From positions 1 through 64,000 of the forward strand of contig JBCCML010000016.1 of NCBI GenBank assembly GCA_039026375.1: a stretch of DNA of 64,000 bases, given 5' to 3'. The notes below the pieces were generated by a model. It did not search any database, was not told the origin of the DNA, and saw only the letters and a list, made by a program, of their open reading frames with translations. The position numbers and the translations under genes were made by a program. Below, one piece after another: positions 33,670 to 42,651 of the stretch (the stretch's first letter is position 1; each line of letters starts with the position of its first letter). Source of the stretch: Thermohalobaculum sp039026375. Its GTDB lineage: Bacteria > Pseudomonadota > Alphaproteobacteria > Rhodobacterales > Rhodobacteraceae.

Positions 33670-34496
33670 CAGGCGGCGGTCCTGACACTGAGGCCCTGGC
33701 CCGCCAGATAGTCGGCGAACCCGTCCGGCGACCGAGCCGCCGCCGCATAGCGGCGCAGTTCATCGGCATCGGGCGGATAGACATCGGTCAACCCGAGGGG
33801 CCAGGCGCCATTCGGTGCCTCGGCAATCGCGCTAACGTAGAAAGCGGGCAGCGCGCCCGCAGCGGTTGCTTCTTTCTCGAAAAGATCGCCGTCGACGATT
33901 TTCTCAACAGTTACAAAGGTTTGACGCGAGGCATGCGTCAGCGTTGCCAACTCGCGCTGACGGCCGATGAAGACGTTGCCCTTGGCGTCCGCGTAGGGCG
34001 CGTGGAAGACGGCGACGTCCAGCGGGCGGGCGGGCAAAAGGACGATCGGGTCCTCTTCATTGCTGAACGGGTTCGGAATGGTGCGCCAATCCGGTCTGTG
34101 CGCCTCGATGTCGGAACCGATCAGCCCGCGCAATGGCATGAAGGGCACGCCCTTCTCAACCGCCTGCAACTGCGTGTGCAGGGCGGGGCAGGTCGAGTCC
34201 TGCATCTGGATGCTGCCCGTCTGTACGGCCCGCGAAAACGACGGCGCCAGCCCATACTCCCCCAACGTCACCGCGGCCGCTTCCACACCTGCCACGCAGC
34301 CGGCGCCGATCAGCATGTCGCCCTGCATGGTCGTCAGCGGCAGGCAGTACAGTTGCAGATCGCGCGCGCCGCGCTGGATCAGGGCCCGCGTCACTGCCAT
34401 GGGCACGCCTGAGTAATCTGCGGGCACGCCCATAAGGCAGCCGTCCGTCACCGCCTCGGCAATCTCTTCGACAGAGATGTGATCGACATCGGTCAT
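33669..34496 (-). CDS. CoA-transferase family I, subunit A
   Basis: The 275-residue partner of subunit B has Rossmann-like repeats, with GARDLQLYCLPLTTMQGDMLIGAG and a loop QDSTCPALHTQLQAVEKGVPFMPLRG. It resembles glutaconate CoA-transferase alpha and IpdA. ATG 34496 has AGGAG 5 nt upstream, while the upstream in-frame ATGs lack it. It is the first gene of an operon continuing with subunit B and the CaiB gene. It is divergent from the acyl-CoA dehydrogenase across about 205 bp. Confidence 0.83.
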   Translation of the reverse strand: MTDVDHISVEEIAEAVTDGCLMGVPADYSGVPMAVTRALIQRGARDLQLYCLPLTTMQGDMLIGAGCVAGVEAAAVTLGEYGLAPSFSRAVQTGSIQMQDSTCPALHTQLQAVEKGVPFMPLRGLIGSDIEAHRPDWRTIPNPFSNEEDPIVLLPARPLDVAVFHAPYADAKGNVFIGRQRELATLTHASRQTFVTVEKIVDGDLFEKEATAAGALPAFYVSAIAEAPNGAWPLGLTDVYPPDADELRRYAAAARSPDGFADYLAGQGLSVRTAA

Positions 34497-34701
34497 GGCC
34501 GCTCCTGTCATTTGGGCGGTTGTCATCCGCCGGTTCTGGCGGTTCACTACCATCGAAGGGGCGCGGGCCACAAGAACAGGCGGGCAGCGGCGGCGGAGCA
34601 TCCCATGCGCGATGGTGCCTTAATATCTCAAGGAATCCGCCGCGCGCACCGGAAAACCGGCAAGGTTTAGACAAATTGAACGTTTTGGAGAGGGAACCTT
34701 A

Positions 34702-35844
34702 ATGGAGAGCATCTATTTCTCGGACGAGCACGAGGCTTTCCGCGATCAGGTTCGGCGTTTTGTGGTGGAAGAAGTCCGCCCCAACATCGACGCCTGGGAG
34801 GAAGCCGGCGAAATTCCGCGGCATGTCTTCCGCAGAATGGGGGAATTGGGGTTCCTTGGCGTGCGCTACGACGCCCGGCACGGCGGAGCGGAGATGGATG
34901 TCTTCGGCTCCGTCGTACTGGCGGAAGAGTTGGGCCGGTCCGGGATCTCGGGCTTTGCTGCCTCCACTCTGGTTCATGCAGAAATGGCCAGCCCTCACCT
35001 TCACCGATATGGCAGTGCGGCGCAAAAGGACCGTTGGATGCCCGGCATCATCCGGGGCGAGACGGTCACGGCCATCGGGGTGACCGAACCGGGCGCCGGA
35101 TCGGATGTGGCCGGATTGCAGACGCGGGCCGAGCGGCGCGGGAATGGCTGGCTGCTGAACGGCGCCAAGATGTACATCACCAACGGCGTTCTGGCAGATC
35201 TGTACTTCATTGCGGCGCGGACGGCCCCGGAAGCCAAGCCGTCGCAGGGGTTGTCGATCTTCATGGTCGAGAAGGGGACGCCCGGTTTTCGGGCGGCACA
35301 GAAGCTGGACAAGATGGGGTGGCGCTGTTCCGACACGGCCGAACTGGTGCTGGAGGATGTCGAACTGACGGGCGATGCCCTGTTGGGGGAAGAAGGCCGC
35401 GGCTTCTACCAGATCATGGACAACTTCCAGAACGAGCGGCTGGTCATGGGGGCGTTCGCAACCGGCGAGGCAGAGCGCGCGTTGGAGATCACGCTGGACC
35501 ACGTCAAGACGCGCCAGGCTTTTGGCGCGCCGCTCTGGGACAAACAGGCCGTGCGGCTGAAGCTGGCCGATTGTGCGACCCGAATTCAGGCCAACAAGGC
35601 GCTGGTCCACCACACGGCATGGCTGGATGCCCAGGGACGCGACTGCGTGCGGGAGGTCTCGATGATCAAGATCAACGCGGCCGAGATGCTGCAGCATGTG
35701 GTCTGGGAGTGCCTGCAACTGCATGGCGGCTCAGGCTACATGCGCGGCATGGAGATCGAGCGTCTCTACCGCGATGCGCGCATCCAGGCCATCGGCGGCG
35801 GCGCAACCGAGGTGATGCTGGAGGAGGTGGCCAAGCGGCTTTGA
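34702..35844 (+). CDS. Acyl-CoA dehydrogenase
   Basis: This 380-residue acyl-CoA dehydrogenase has the FAD/substrate-binding segments AIGVTEPGAGSDVAGLQT and WLLNGAKMYITNG. The catalytic base region is LQLHGGSGYMRGMEIERLYRDARI; the family glutamate is either there or replaced, as in isovaleryl-CoA-type enzymes. It oxidises an acyl-CoA to the enoyl-CoA and passes electrons to ETF. ATG 34702 has GGAGAGGGA upstream. It is convergent with the P-II-like gene, 4 bp away. Confidence 0.9.
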   Translation: MESIYFSDEHEAFRDQVRRFVVEEVRPNIDAWEEAGEIPRHVFRRMGELGFLGVRYDARHGGAEMDVFGSVVLAEELGRSGISGFAASTLVHAEMASPHLHRYGSAAQKDRWMPGIIRGETVTAIGVTEPGAGSDVAGLQTRAERRGNGWLLNGAKMYITNGVLADLYFIAARTAPEAKPSQGLSIFMVEKGTPGFRAAQKLDKMGWRCSDTAELVLEDVELTGDALLGEEGRGFYQIMDNFQNERLVMGAFATGEAERALEITLDHVKTRQAFGAPLWDKQAVRLKLADCATRIQANKALVHHTAWLDAQGRDCVREVSMIKINAAEMLQHVVWECLQLHGGSGYMRGMEIERLYRDARIQAIGGGATEVMLEEVAKRL

Positions 35845-35848
35845 CGCG

Positions 35849-36160
35849 TCAGAACCGCTCGGCCCGCAGCACTTCGCAATCGGTCACGGACACGACGCCG
35901 ATGTGGCGCTCCAGCACGGCGAAGGCCGCGTCCAACAGGCCATCGACCCGGTCCGCGCGGACGATGCAGACCACGGCCACCATGCCGCCGGCGCGGCCTA
36001 TTTGTCCCTCGCGGCTCCAGCCACCAGACCGGCCTGATCCGCCCAAGACCGGCAACACGGTGTAACCGGTGATGTCGGCCTCTTCCAGGGCGGCCCGAAG
36101 ACGGCGTTCCATCGGGCTTTCGATGATGATCTCGACGCGTTTTGCGGGATGGGTCTGCAT
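35849..36160 (-). CDS. P-II-like (SbtB-type) regulatory protein
   Basis: The 103-residue protein has a P-II fold. It opens KRVEIIIESPMERRLRAALEEADITGYTV, and the T-loop-like GGSGRSGGWSREGQ is followed by MVAVVCIVRADRVDGLLD. It starts 4 bp after the SbtA-type transporter gene. In cyanobacteria SbtB binds adenine nucleotides and gates the bicarbonate transporter; by analogy this protein should control its neighbour. The C-terminus lacks the Cys-bearing redox tail of some SbtB proteins. Confidence 0.82.
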   Translation of the reverse strand: MQTHPAKRVEIIIESPMERRLRAALEEADITGYTVLPVLGGSGRSGGWSREGQIGRAGGMVAVVCIVRADRVDGLLDAAFAVLERHIGVVSVTDCEVLRAERF

Positions 36161-36164
36161 GGCT

Positions 36165-37166
36165 TCAGGCTCCGCCAGTGGCGATCGCCACGTAAAGCGG
36201 GATGCCGATGATCAGGTTGAACGGGAAGGTAACGCATAGCGACAGCGTCAGATAGACGGAGGGATTGGCCTCTGGCAGGGCCACGCGCATGGCTGCCGGC
36301 ACCGCAATGTAGGAGGCCGAGGCCGACAGCGTCATCAACAACGCGACACCGCCCGCCGACAGGCCCAGTGCCAGGCCGGTTCCGTAGCCGATGGCGGCAC
36401 TGATCAGCGGCATCAGCACGGCAAAGGCGAGGGCGCCGACAGCCACCGCGGTGCGGTTTTCCCGCAGGCCGCGGCCCGCCACCAGCCCCATATCCAGCAG
36501 AAACAGGCAGAGCACGCCCTTGAACGGGTCGGTGATCAGGGGCGAGATTTCGGCCATGCCTTCCGCGCCCGTTGCCATGCCGATCAGGAAGGACCCGACC
36601 AACAGCACCAGCGAGCCGTTCAGCAGCACCTCGCGCAACAGGCCAGGCTGGGAAGCCGCGGCAACGCCCCCGCCCGCGGCCAGCGCCTCGGCCGGCGCAC
36701 GGCGGGCCGCCAGCCACAGGGCGGCCAGGATCGCGGGCGCCTCCATCGCGGCGGCGACGGCGACCATATACCCTTCAGAATCAATGCCTTGAGAGGTCAG
36801 CACCGAGGATGCGGCCACAAAGGTCACGATCGAGATCGAGCCATAGTGGCCCGCCACCGCCGCCGCATCCACGGTGGATAATCGGGTCATCACCCGCAGC
36901 ATGGCAAACGCCAGGAAGGGCAGTGCAAAGGACAGCACCGTTCCCGCCACCAGGGACAGAATCAGCGTCGTGTCCACGCCGTGGGCCGCCACCGCCGCCC
37001 CGCCCTTGAACCCGATTGCGAACAACAGGTAGAGCGACAGCCCCTTCGCCACCGCCTCCGGCATGGTCAGGTCTGACCGCGCCAATGCCGCCGCCAACCC
37101 CAGCGCGAAACTCAGGATGATCGGCGACAGCAGGTTCTCCTGCGCCAGCGCAAAGATGTTGTCCAC
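36165..37166 (-). CDS. SbtA-type sodium-dependent bicarbonate transporter
   Basis: The 333-residue permease has about 10 membrane segments and inverted-repeat halves, each carrying Gly/Ser-rich helices: VAGHYGSISIVTFVAASSVL in the first and LMTLSASASYIAVPAAMR in the second. The order matches SbtA of Synechocystis, including the pre-terminal NPSVYLTLSLCV. It imports HCO3- with Na+ at the inner membrane. GTG 37166 has a perfect AGGAGGT 4 nt upstream. The P-II-like gene follows and supports the call. In a heterotroph the role may be to feed carboxylases. Confidence 0.85.
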   Translation of the reverse strand: MDNIFALAQENLLSPIILSFALGLAAALARSDLTMPEAVAKGLSLYLLFAIGFKGGAAVAAHGVDTTLILSLVAGTVLSFALPFLAFAMLRVMTRLSTVDAAAVAGHYGSISIVTFVAASSVLTSQGIDSEGYMVAVAAAMEAPAILAALWLAARRAPAEALAAGGGVAAASQPGLLREVLLNGSLVLLVGSFLIGMATGAEGMAEISPLITDPFKGVLCLFLLDMGLVAGRGLRENRTAVAVGALAFAVLMPLISAAIGYGTGLALGLSAGGVALLMTLSASASYIAVPAAMRVALPEANPSVYLTLSLCVTFPFNLIIGIPLYVAIATGGA

Positions 37167-37251
37167 GGGACCTCCTATGGGACCTCTGGCCTCGGATCCG
37201 GGCGCCTTCTAGTCGGGTTGGCGGGCGTAGGAAAGCGGTTCCACCGGCCCC

Positions 37252-38055
37252 TCAATCGTCCGGGTGCGGATACTCGCAGAAGACGCCGCCCACAAACTCA
37301 ATGCCCGGCGCGTGCGGGTCGCCCGGTTGGGTCTTTGCCTCGACCTTGGCGCGGTAATCTTCGGCGCTGTCCTCGGGCATGTAGCCGATGTGGCGGACTT
37401 TCTCGTTGGAGAAAAACCGCTCGCGGTTGTTCGAGATGCCGTAGATCGGGCTGCAGCCGATGCGCTCGGCGACCAGGCAGCGTTCGACCAGTTGCACCAG
37501 ATCGCGAAAGCTCATCCAGGTGGACAGGTGGCGCCGGTCCGCGGGCTCGGGGAAGCACGAGTTGATGCGCAGAAGCGCGCTCTCGATCCCGAACTTCATG
37601 AAATAGAGGTATGCCAGATCCTCGACGAAACACTTGGAGACGCCGTAAAGGCTGTCGGGCTTGTGGGGCGTGTCGGTGTCTGCGCCATCTTCGCGCCGCG
37701 CATAGCCCACCGCGTGGATGGACGAGGCATAGACGACGCGCTTGATCCCATGGCGCCGGGCGGCTTCGTAGACGTTGTAACCTCCCTTGATCGAGCTCTC
37801 CAGGATCTCGGCCCAGGGGCGCTCGACCGGCGCGGCGCCAAAGTGGACCACTGCGTCGCAGCCCTCGACCACCGTCATCATGGCGTCGAAATCGCCCAAT
37901 TCGGCCTGGATCACCTCCTCGCCCGGGCCGGCCGGGGCCATCTGATCCCGGTCCGTCAGGCGCAGCGTGTCGGCCAACGGCGCCAGCCCGGCCCTCAACT
38001 CGCGGCCCAGATTTCCGGCCGCCCCGGTGATCAACAATTTCTTGAAACGTGCCAT
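37252..38055 (-). CDS. udh: Uronate dehydrogenase
   Basis: The 267-residue extended SDR matches the architecture of Agrobacterium uronate dehydrogenase: LLITGAAGNLGRELR nucleotide loop, VHFGAAPVERPWAEIL, YASSIHAVGYAR, catalytic SLYGVSKCFVEDLAYLYF (Tyr and Lys), and RINSCFPEPADRRHLSTWMS. These enzymes oxidise galacturonate or glucuronate to the lactone with NAD. ATG 38055 has GGGGG with 6-nt spacing. No other uronate-pathway gene is next to it. Confidence 0.88.
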   Translation of the reverse strand: MARFKKLLITGAAGNLGRELRAGLAPLADTLRLTDRDQMAPAGPGEEVIQAELGDFDAMMTVVEGCDAVVHFGAAPVERPWAEILESSIKGGYNVYEAARRHGIKRVVYASSIHAVGYARREDGADTDTPHKPDSLYGVSKCFVEDLAYLYFMKFGIESALLRINSCFPEPADRRHLSTWMSFRDLVQLVERCLVAERIGCSPIYGISNNRERFFSNEKVRHIGYMPEDSAEDYRAKVEAKTQPGDPHAPGIEFVGGVFCEYPHPDD

Positions 38056-38146
38056 GGTCATCCCCCTTTCGGTGCTTCAATCCCCGTTAACGCCGCCACG
38101 CGCCCGCGTCGAGCATATCGGCCGTCCCGGCCTATCCTTGCTGCCC

Positions 38147-38629
38147 CTATCGCCCCAGCAACCGCCGGACCCAGGGCCAAAGGGCAAAGAGGAACAGGCC
38201 CGCAGCGATCGCCAAAGCCCACTGAGCGACCGAGGAATAGGCGTCCGCCGTCCCGTCGAACCCGCCGTAAAGCGTTGCGATCGTTGGATCATCCAGCGCG
38301 TAGGTCACCTCGTAGATCTGCCCCGGTTCGATCACCTCGTAGAAGTTCGAGCTGCTCTGTTCGACCACGACGATCTTCTGACCATCGAACAGGGCAAATT
38401 CATAGCGCACGTAATAGCGCTGGTTCGACGAGGTGCTGCGCGCCCCCGCAGGACCGCGGCCGTCGCTGGATTCGGTGTATTTGTTCAGGATCTCGGCCGC
38501 GGCGCGGTCCTCACCCAGGGCCAATTGCTCGGCCTTGTCAGCGTAGTTCAGGCCGTTGACCAAGGCCACAATCCCGAAGGTCAGGGCGATAAGGCCGAAC
38601 GCTCCCGCAAAGATCCGGGCAATCTGCAT
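38147..38629 (-). CDS. DUF3592-like membrane protein
   Basis: The 160-residue protein has one hydrophobic segment at each end (residues about 8-26 and 135-152). Between them is a beta-rich extracytoplasmic domain, with YYVRYEFALFDGQKIVVVEQSS and GQIYEVTYALDDP. That is the layout of DUF3592 proteins. The function is unknown. A run of six Gs precedes ATG 38629. It lies 30 bp after the EamA transporter stop in the same orientation. Confidence 0.6.
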   Translation of the reverse strand: MQIARIFAGAFGLIALTFGIVALVNGLNYADKAEQLALGEDRAAAEILNKYTESSDGRGPAGARSTSSNQRYYVRYEFALFDGQKIVVVEQSSSNFYEVIEPGQIYEVTYALDDPTIATLYGGFDGTADAYSSVAQWALAIAAGLFLFALWPWVRRLLGR

Positions 38630-38659
38630 CTGCCCCCCGTTATATTCGTCTGCAGCGCC

Positions 38660-39619
38660 TTAGCCGCTGCCTTTAACGTCTGATCCCGAAGGCGTCTCCG
38701 CCTCGGCCCGTTCGCGGCGGGCTTGGCGTTCGCGCCAGGCCAGGTAGAAGCCTGCGGCAAAGACGATCCCACCGCCCAACCAGGTGAATTTGTCCGGTAT
38801 CTCGCCGAAGATCCAGGCGCCCAGGAACGCCACCCAGATCAGGCGCAGAAACTCGAACGGCATCACCACCGTGGGCTCCGTCTCCTTCAGGCTTTGGCTG
38901 ATGCACATCTGTGCCACCGTGCCCGTGACGCCGATGGCCACCATCCAGACCCATCCCTCGGTGCTGGGCCACGACCAGAACCACAGCGCCGGGCCCAGCG
39001 TGTAGACCGCCAGGAAGATGTTCATGTAGGCGACGATCGTCAGGCTGGACTCGGTTCGGCTCATCACCTTGATGATCGTCAGCACCACCGCCCAGCAAAA
39101 CGATGCGATCAGAACCAGGACCGGACCCTGGTCCAAGGGGATGAATCCTGGGCGCAAAATGACCAAAACTCCTAAAAATCCCATTAAAATTGCGATCCAG
39201 CGGCGCAGGCGGAACCGCTCGCCCAGGATGAGCACGGATAAGACCGCCGCGAAGATCGGGGCCGAGAAGCCCAGCGCGGTTGCGTAGGCCACTTCGGTGA
39301 TCGAAAGGGCGTAGAAAAACATCATCATCGCGCCCGCGTTGATGACGCCGCGCGCGGCGTGCAACCCCAGGCGTTTGGTGTGCAAAAAGCCCAGGCCCGA
39401 GGACATCAGCACCGGCAAAAAAACGAGGAATCCAAATACGTTGCGGAAGAAAGCTATCTGCAGGGGGTGCAGTTCGGCCGCGGCCAGTTTGATCATTGAA
39501 TGCATGACCGAAAAGGCCAGCGTCGACAGGCACATCAAGACGATGCCGCGCACCTCCGGCGGGGCCTTGGCCCAGGCCTCCTGGTAACCGGCTGTGTACT
39601 TCTGGGGCAGGAAGTCCAT
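38660..39619 (-). CDS. EamA/DMT-family transporter
   Basis: The 319-residue protein has ten predicted membrane helices in two EamA repeats (about residues 20-150 and 160-290), with the typical short loops and PIFAAVLSVLILGERFRLRRWIA at the end of the first. DMT carriers export or import small metabolites such as amino acids or nucleotide precursors. ATG 39619 matches the family start; the upstream frame is antisense of other sequence. The substrate cannot be told. Confidence 0.85.
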   Translation of the reverse strand: MDFLPQKYTAGYQEAWAKAPPEVRGIVLMCLSTLAFSVMHSMIKLAAAELHPLQIAFFRNVFGFLVFLPVLMSSGLGFLHTKRLGLHAARGVINAGAMMMFFYALSITEVAYATALGFSAPIFAAVLSVLILGERFRLRRWIAILMGFLGVLVILRPGFIPLDQGPVLVLIASFCWAVVLTIIKVMSRTESSLTIVAYMNIFLAVYTLGPALWFWSWPSTEGWVWMVAIGVTGTVAQMCISQSLKETEPTVVMPFEFLRLIWVAFLGAWIFGEIPDKFTWLGGGIVFAAGFYLAWRERQARRERAEAETPSGSDVKGSG

Positions 39620-39708
39620 GCCCTTGCTTGATCGCAAGTGCGCCCCGGCGCAATCTTCGGGCAAAGCGGCAGGGCAATGATCCGCCGGTTGATGGAGGGG
39701 AGATCGCG

Positions 39709-40179
39709 GTGGACGCTGGATTTGAGGCACTGATCAAGCAGATGACCCAGGCCGCGTGCCGGGGGGACGGACAGGGCGTGGCGGCGTGTTTTACGGGCGA
39801 CGGCGTCTATCACGACGTTTTCTACGGCAGCTTCCAAGGCGCTGATATCATTGACCTAATCGAAGCTTACTTCCATCGCGACGGCACAGATTTCCGGTGG
39901 GATCTGCATGACCCGGTGGCCTTGGAAGGCGTCGGCTATGCCCGCTATGTCTTTTCGTATGCCTCCAAGCTGGAGGGCCATGAGGGCAGGCGGGCCTGCT
40001 TTGAAGGGGTCGCGATCTGCCGCCTGCAGGACGGACTGATCACCGATTACCGCGAGGTCGCGAACGCCGCCACGGGCCTGTCGCTGATCGGCTTTCCGGA
40101 CGCAAGGGTGGCCAAGTTCATCGCCCGCGAGGCGCGCGATCTGCTGGCCCGGGACGAGGCGGCTGCGCACCGAAATTAA
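39709..40179 (+). CDS. NTF2-like (SnoaL) domain protein
   Basis: The 156-residue alpha+beta protein has the SnoaL/ketosteroid-isomerase-like fold: MTQAACRGDGQGVAACFTGDGVYHDVFYG, a HDPVALEGVGYARYVF strand pair and a C-terminal helix. Such folds bind small hydrophobic ligands and some are hydratases or isomerases. GTG 39709 is chosen because GGAGGGGAG lies 6 nt upstream. The 11-bp array element follows its stop within 6 nt. The reaction is unknown. Confidence 0.75.
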   Translation: MDAGFEALIKQMTQAACRGDGQGVAACFTGDGVYHDVFYGSFQGADIIDLIEAYFHRDGTDFRWDLHDPVALEGVGYARYVFSYASKLEGHEGRRACFEGVAICRLQDGLITDYREVANAATGLSLIGFPDARVAKFIAREARDLLARDEAAAHRN

Positions 40180-40184
40180 CCCCT

Positions 40185-40283
40185 TGGCGCTGGGATTGGG
40201 CGCGTATGACAAACGTATGCCAAGCGTATGATTTGCGTATGCCAAATGGTCTGACCAAGGTCGACTGGGCATCCGTTAACGCG
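40185..40283 (+). repeat. Dispersed 11-bp array element, copy 3
   Basis: It starts 6 nt after the SnoaL-like gene stop, in the same sense. The header TGGCGCTGGGA covers 40185-40195, followed by a 7-nt spacer as in copy 1. Four CGTATG units start at 40203, 40214, 40225 and 40236, exactly 11 bp apart. The 18-mer GCGTATGATTTGCGTATG is identical to one in copy 1. The last unit reads CGTATGCCAA, as in copy 1. The trailer is ACCAAGGTCGACTGGG, then GTTAACGCG at 40275-40283, as in copy 2. It lies between convergent genes. Confidence 0.85.
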
Positions 40284-40332
40284 GCGGGCGCCCGTTCAGG
40301 AACAGGTAACGCCTGCGAACAGGCAACGCCGC

Positions 40333-41310
40333 CTAGGGCGTGACGATGATCTTGCCGCGCGGGCGCCCGGTCTCCTGGTGGCGGTGGGCCTCCGCTGCTT
40401 CGGCCAGCGGGAAGGTCCGGTCGATCCGGTGCCACAGCTTGCCCTGTTCCAAGCACTGTTGGACGAAGGCGGCGGCGCGCAGCTTAGCCTCCTCGGGCAC
40501 CTCGAAGATCGCAACGCCGCGGAGCGCGATGTTGCGGTACATGAACTTGGGCCAGTCCAGCGTGGGCGCCGGGTTGGTCGCGCTGCCAAAGCTGGCGATG
40601 GTCCCGTTCTGCGCCACGATCCGCCACGCGAAATCCAGATGCGCGCCCAGGTCCACGTCGATCATCGACTTGGCGCCCTTGCCGTCGGTCAGTTCCAGCG
40701 CGCGTTTGCGGAAATCGTCCCGGTCCGTGTTCAGCACATGGTCGGCGCCCGCCTTGGCGGCGTCTTCTTCGCGCTGGGAGTCGCCGCGCACCACGCCGAT
40801 CACCGTGGCGCCCATGGCCTTGGCCAATTGCACCGCGTAGTTGCAGACCGCACCCGCGGCCCCGGTGACGATGGCGGTTTCGCCGCGCAGATCTCCCGCC
40901 AGCATCAGCGCGTGGCAGGCGGTCATGGCAGGCACGCCAAGGGCTGCGCCTTCGTCGAACGAGACGCTTTGGGGCAGGGGCATCGCGCGCGAGGCGGGCA
41001 CGCGCACCATCTCGGCCATGGTGCCGTCCCATTTCTGGTGCGCGCCTTCCCAGACCCAGACCCGTTCGCCCGTGCGGTCGGGAACCCCGTCGCCCGCGGC
41101 CACAATCTCCCCCGCCGCGTCATACCCCGGGATGACCTGGGGCAGGGTCAGCGGCCCCCGCTGCCCGGACCGGCGTTTCCAATCGGTGGGGTTCACGCCG
41201 TGGGCGTGGACACGCACAATGACTTCGCCCGGCCCCGGGGTGGGGTCATCGACGTCGATGACCTTCAGAACCTCGGGCCCGCCGGTTTCGGTGTAGACGG
41301 CTGCTTTCAT
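40333..41310 (-). CDS. Quinone oxidoreductase/alcohol dehydrogenase (MDR family)
   Basis: The 325-residue MDR protein opens MKAAVYTETGGPEVLKVIDV and has VNPTDWKRRSG and TAIVTGAAGAVCNYAVQLAK, where the glycine-rich NADPH loop is modified (GAAGAVCN). It lacks clear catalytic zinc ligands, as quinone reductases do. ATG 41310 follows the CoA-transferase stop by 4 nt with GGAG upstream, so it is in an operon with it. It belongs to the same broad branch as 231-1205 and 17660-18637. Confidence 0.86.
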   Translation of the reverse strand: MKAAVYTETGGPEVLKVIDVDDPTPGPGEVIVRVHAHGVNPTDWKRRSGQRGPLTLPQVIPGYDAAGEIVAAGDGVPDRTGERVWVWEGAHQKWDGTMAEMVRVPASRAMPLPQSVSFDEGAALGVPAMTACHALMLAGDLRGETAIVTGAAGAVCNYAVQLAKAMGATVIGVVRGDSQREEDAAKAGADHVLNTDRDDFRKRALELTDGKGAKSMIDVDLGAHLDFAWRIVAQNGTIASFGSATNPAPTLDWPKFMYRNIALRGVAIFEVPEEAKLRAAAFVQQCLEQGKLWHRIDRTFPLAEAAEAHRHQETGRPRGKIIVTP

Positions 41311-41314
41311 GATC

Positions 41315-42508
41315 TCACTCCGCCGCCATGGCGCCGCCATTGGCGAGCAGGGCGTCAATCTCGGCATCGGTATGGCCGACCTCGGCCAGCACTTCGCGCG
41401 TGTGTTCGCCGTGCAGGGGCGCGTGGCCTTCGGGCTGGGTTTCCATGTCAAAGGCGATCGGGTGGCGCATGATTTTCAGCGGCCCCTCCACCGGGTGGTC
41501 ATGGCTTTCCCAGGCGCCGGTGGCCGTCAGGTGCGGATCCTCGAACAGGCTGTCCAGCGTGTTGACGATCCCGCAGGGGATGTCGGCCTCTTTGAACAGC
41601 GCCAGCCATTCGTCGGTGGTTTTCGACGGCATCGCCTCGTCGACCATCTGGTAGAGATCGCGCACCCGGGCCGAGCGCGTGGTGACCGACTGGAACCAAT
41701 CCTCCGCCATCACCTCCTCGCGGCCGATCAGCTTCAGCATCTTCTCCCAATGCTTGTCGATGTACGGCAGCACCGCGACGAAGCCGTCCTTGGTGGGGTA
41801 GGGGCGGCGATAGGGGTTCAACAGCCGCGCATAGCCCGGCGGGCCGATGGGCGGCTGGTGGGTCTGGCCCTGCAGATGTTCGACCATCAGGAAGTAGCTG
41901 GCCGTCTCCATCATCGGGACCTCCAGCGGCACCACCTTGCCGGTGCGTTCGCGGTGGAGGAGGGCGGCCAGTATCCCCTCGACCACGAACATGCCCGTGG
42001 TCTTGTCGATGATGATCTGCGGGACAAAGCGCGGCTCGCCCTGCTGGTTGGCGTTGACCGCGGCAAAGCCCGACAGCGCCTGCACCACGTCGTCATAGGC
42101 GGCGTCGTGTTCATAGGGTCCGCCGCGGCCAAAGCCGATGGCGGCGCAATGGATGACGTTCGGGTGGCGTTTGGCCATCGAGACGGGGTCCAGCCCCAGT
42201 TTCTCGCAGGCCTTGCGGCGCATATTGGTGACGAAAACATCGGCGGTTGCCAGGATCTTGTCCAAGGCGGCGCGGCCGGCTTCTGTCTTCAAGTCCAGCG
42301 TGATCGAGCGTTTGTTGCGGTTTGCGTTCAGAAAGCCCGCGCCCATTTTCGGCTGGGTCATGGGGGCGATATGGCGCACGGCCTCGCCCGAGGGCGGCTC
42401 GATCTTGATCACGTCAGCGCCCAGCACGCCCAGTTGCGCCGTGGCGAAGGGGCCCATGATCACCGAGGTCAGGTCGACCACGCGGATGCCTTCCAGAAGG
42501 GGGGTCAT
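41315..42508 (-). CDS. CaiB/BaiF family CoA-transferase
   Basis: This 397-residue family III CoA-transferase starts MTPLLEGIRVVDLTSVIMGPFATAQLGVLG. It has NRNKRSITLDLKTEAG and GPYEHDAAYDDVVQALSGFAAVN, where the conserved Asp lies. ATG 42508 has GGAGAG upstream. It is followed 4 nt later by the MDR gene. It sits near the acyl-CoA ligase, so it probably belongs to the same catabolic programme, although a terminator-like hairpin lies between them. The specific acids are unknown. Confidence 0.9.
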   Translation of the reverse strand: MTPLLEGIRVVDLTSVIMGPFATAQLGVLGADVIKIEPPSGEAVRHIAPMTQPKMGAGFLNANRNKRSITLDLKTEAGRAALDKILATADVFVTNMRRKACEKLGLDPVSMAKRHPNVIHCAAIGFGRGGPYEHDAAYDDVVQALSGFAAVNANQQGEPRFVPQIIIDKTTGMFVVEGILAALLHRERTGKVVPLEVPMMETASYFLMVEHLQGQTHQPPIGPPGYARLLNPYRRPYPTKDGFVAVLPYIDKHWEKMLKLIGREEVMAEDWFQSVTTRSARVRDLYQMVDEAMPSKTTDEWLALFKEADIPCGIVNTLDSLFEDPHLTATGAWESHDHPVEGPLKIMRHPIAFDMETQPEGHAPLHGEHTREVLAEVGHTDAEIDALLANGGAMAAE

Positions 42509-42651
42509 AGCGGCGCTCTCCAGGCTGGGCTGCGCCCGACCCCGAGTGGGCGGACGCGATCATAGGGGCGCGCACAGGCGGTTGGGCCCGCGCGGTCTTT
42601 GATTGGTGCGGATGCGCTTCTTGCCCGTCGCGAAGCGGCGGGCGCGCCCGA

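Noticed and set aside
41309..42565. A 418-residue plus-strand frame opposite the CoA-transferase
   Set aside because: Antisense to a gene with a clear family III CoA-transferase sequence, and rich in His and Gly as shadows are.
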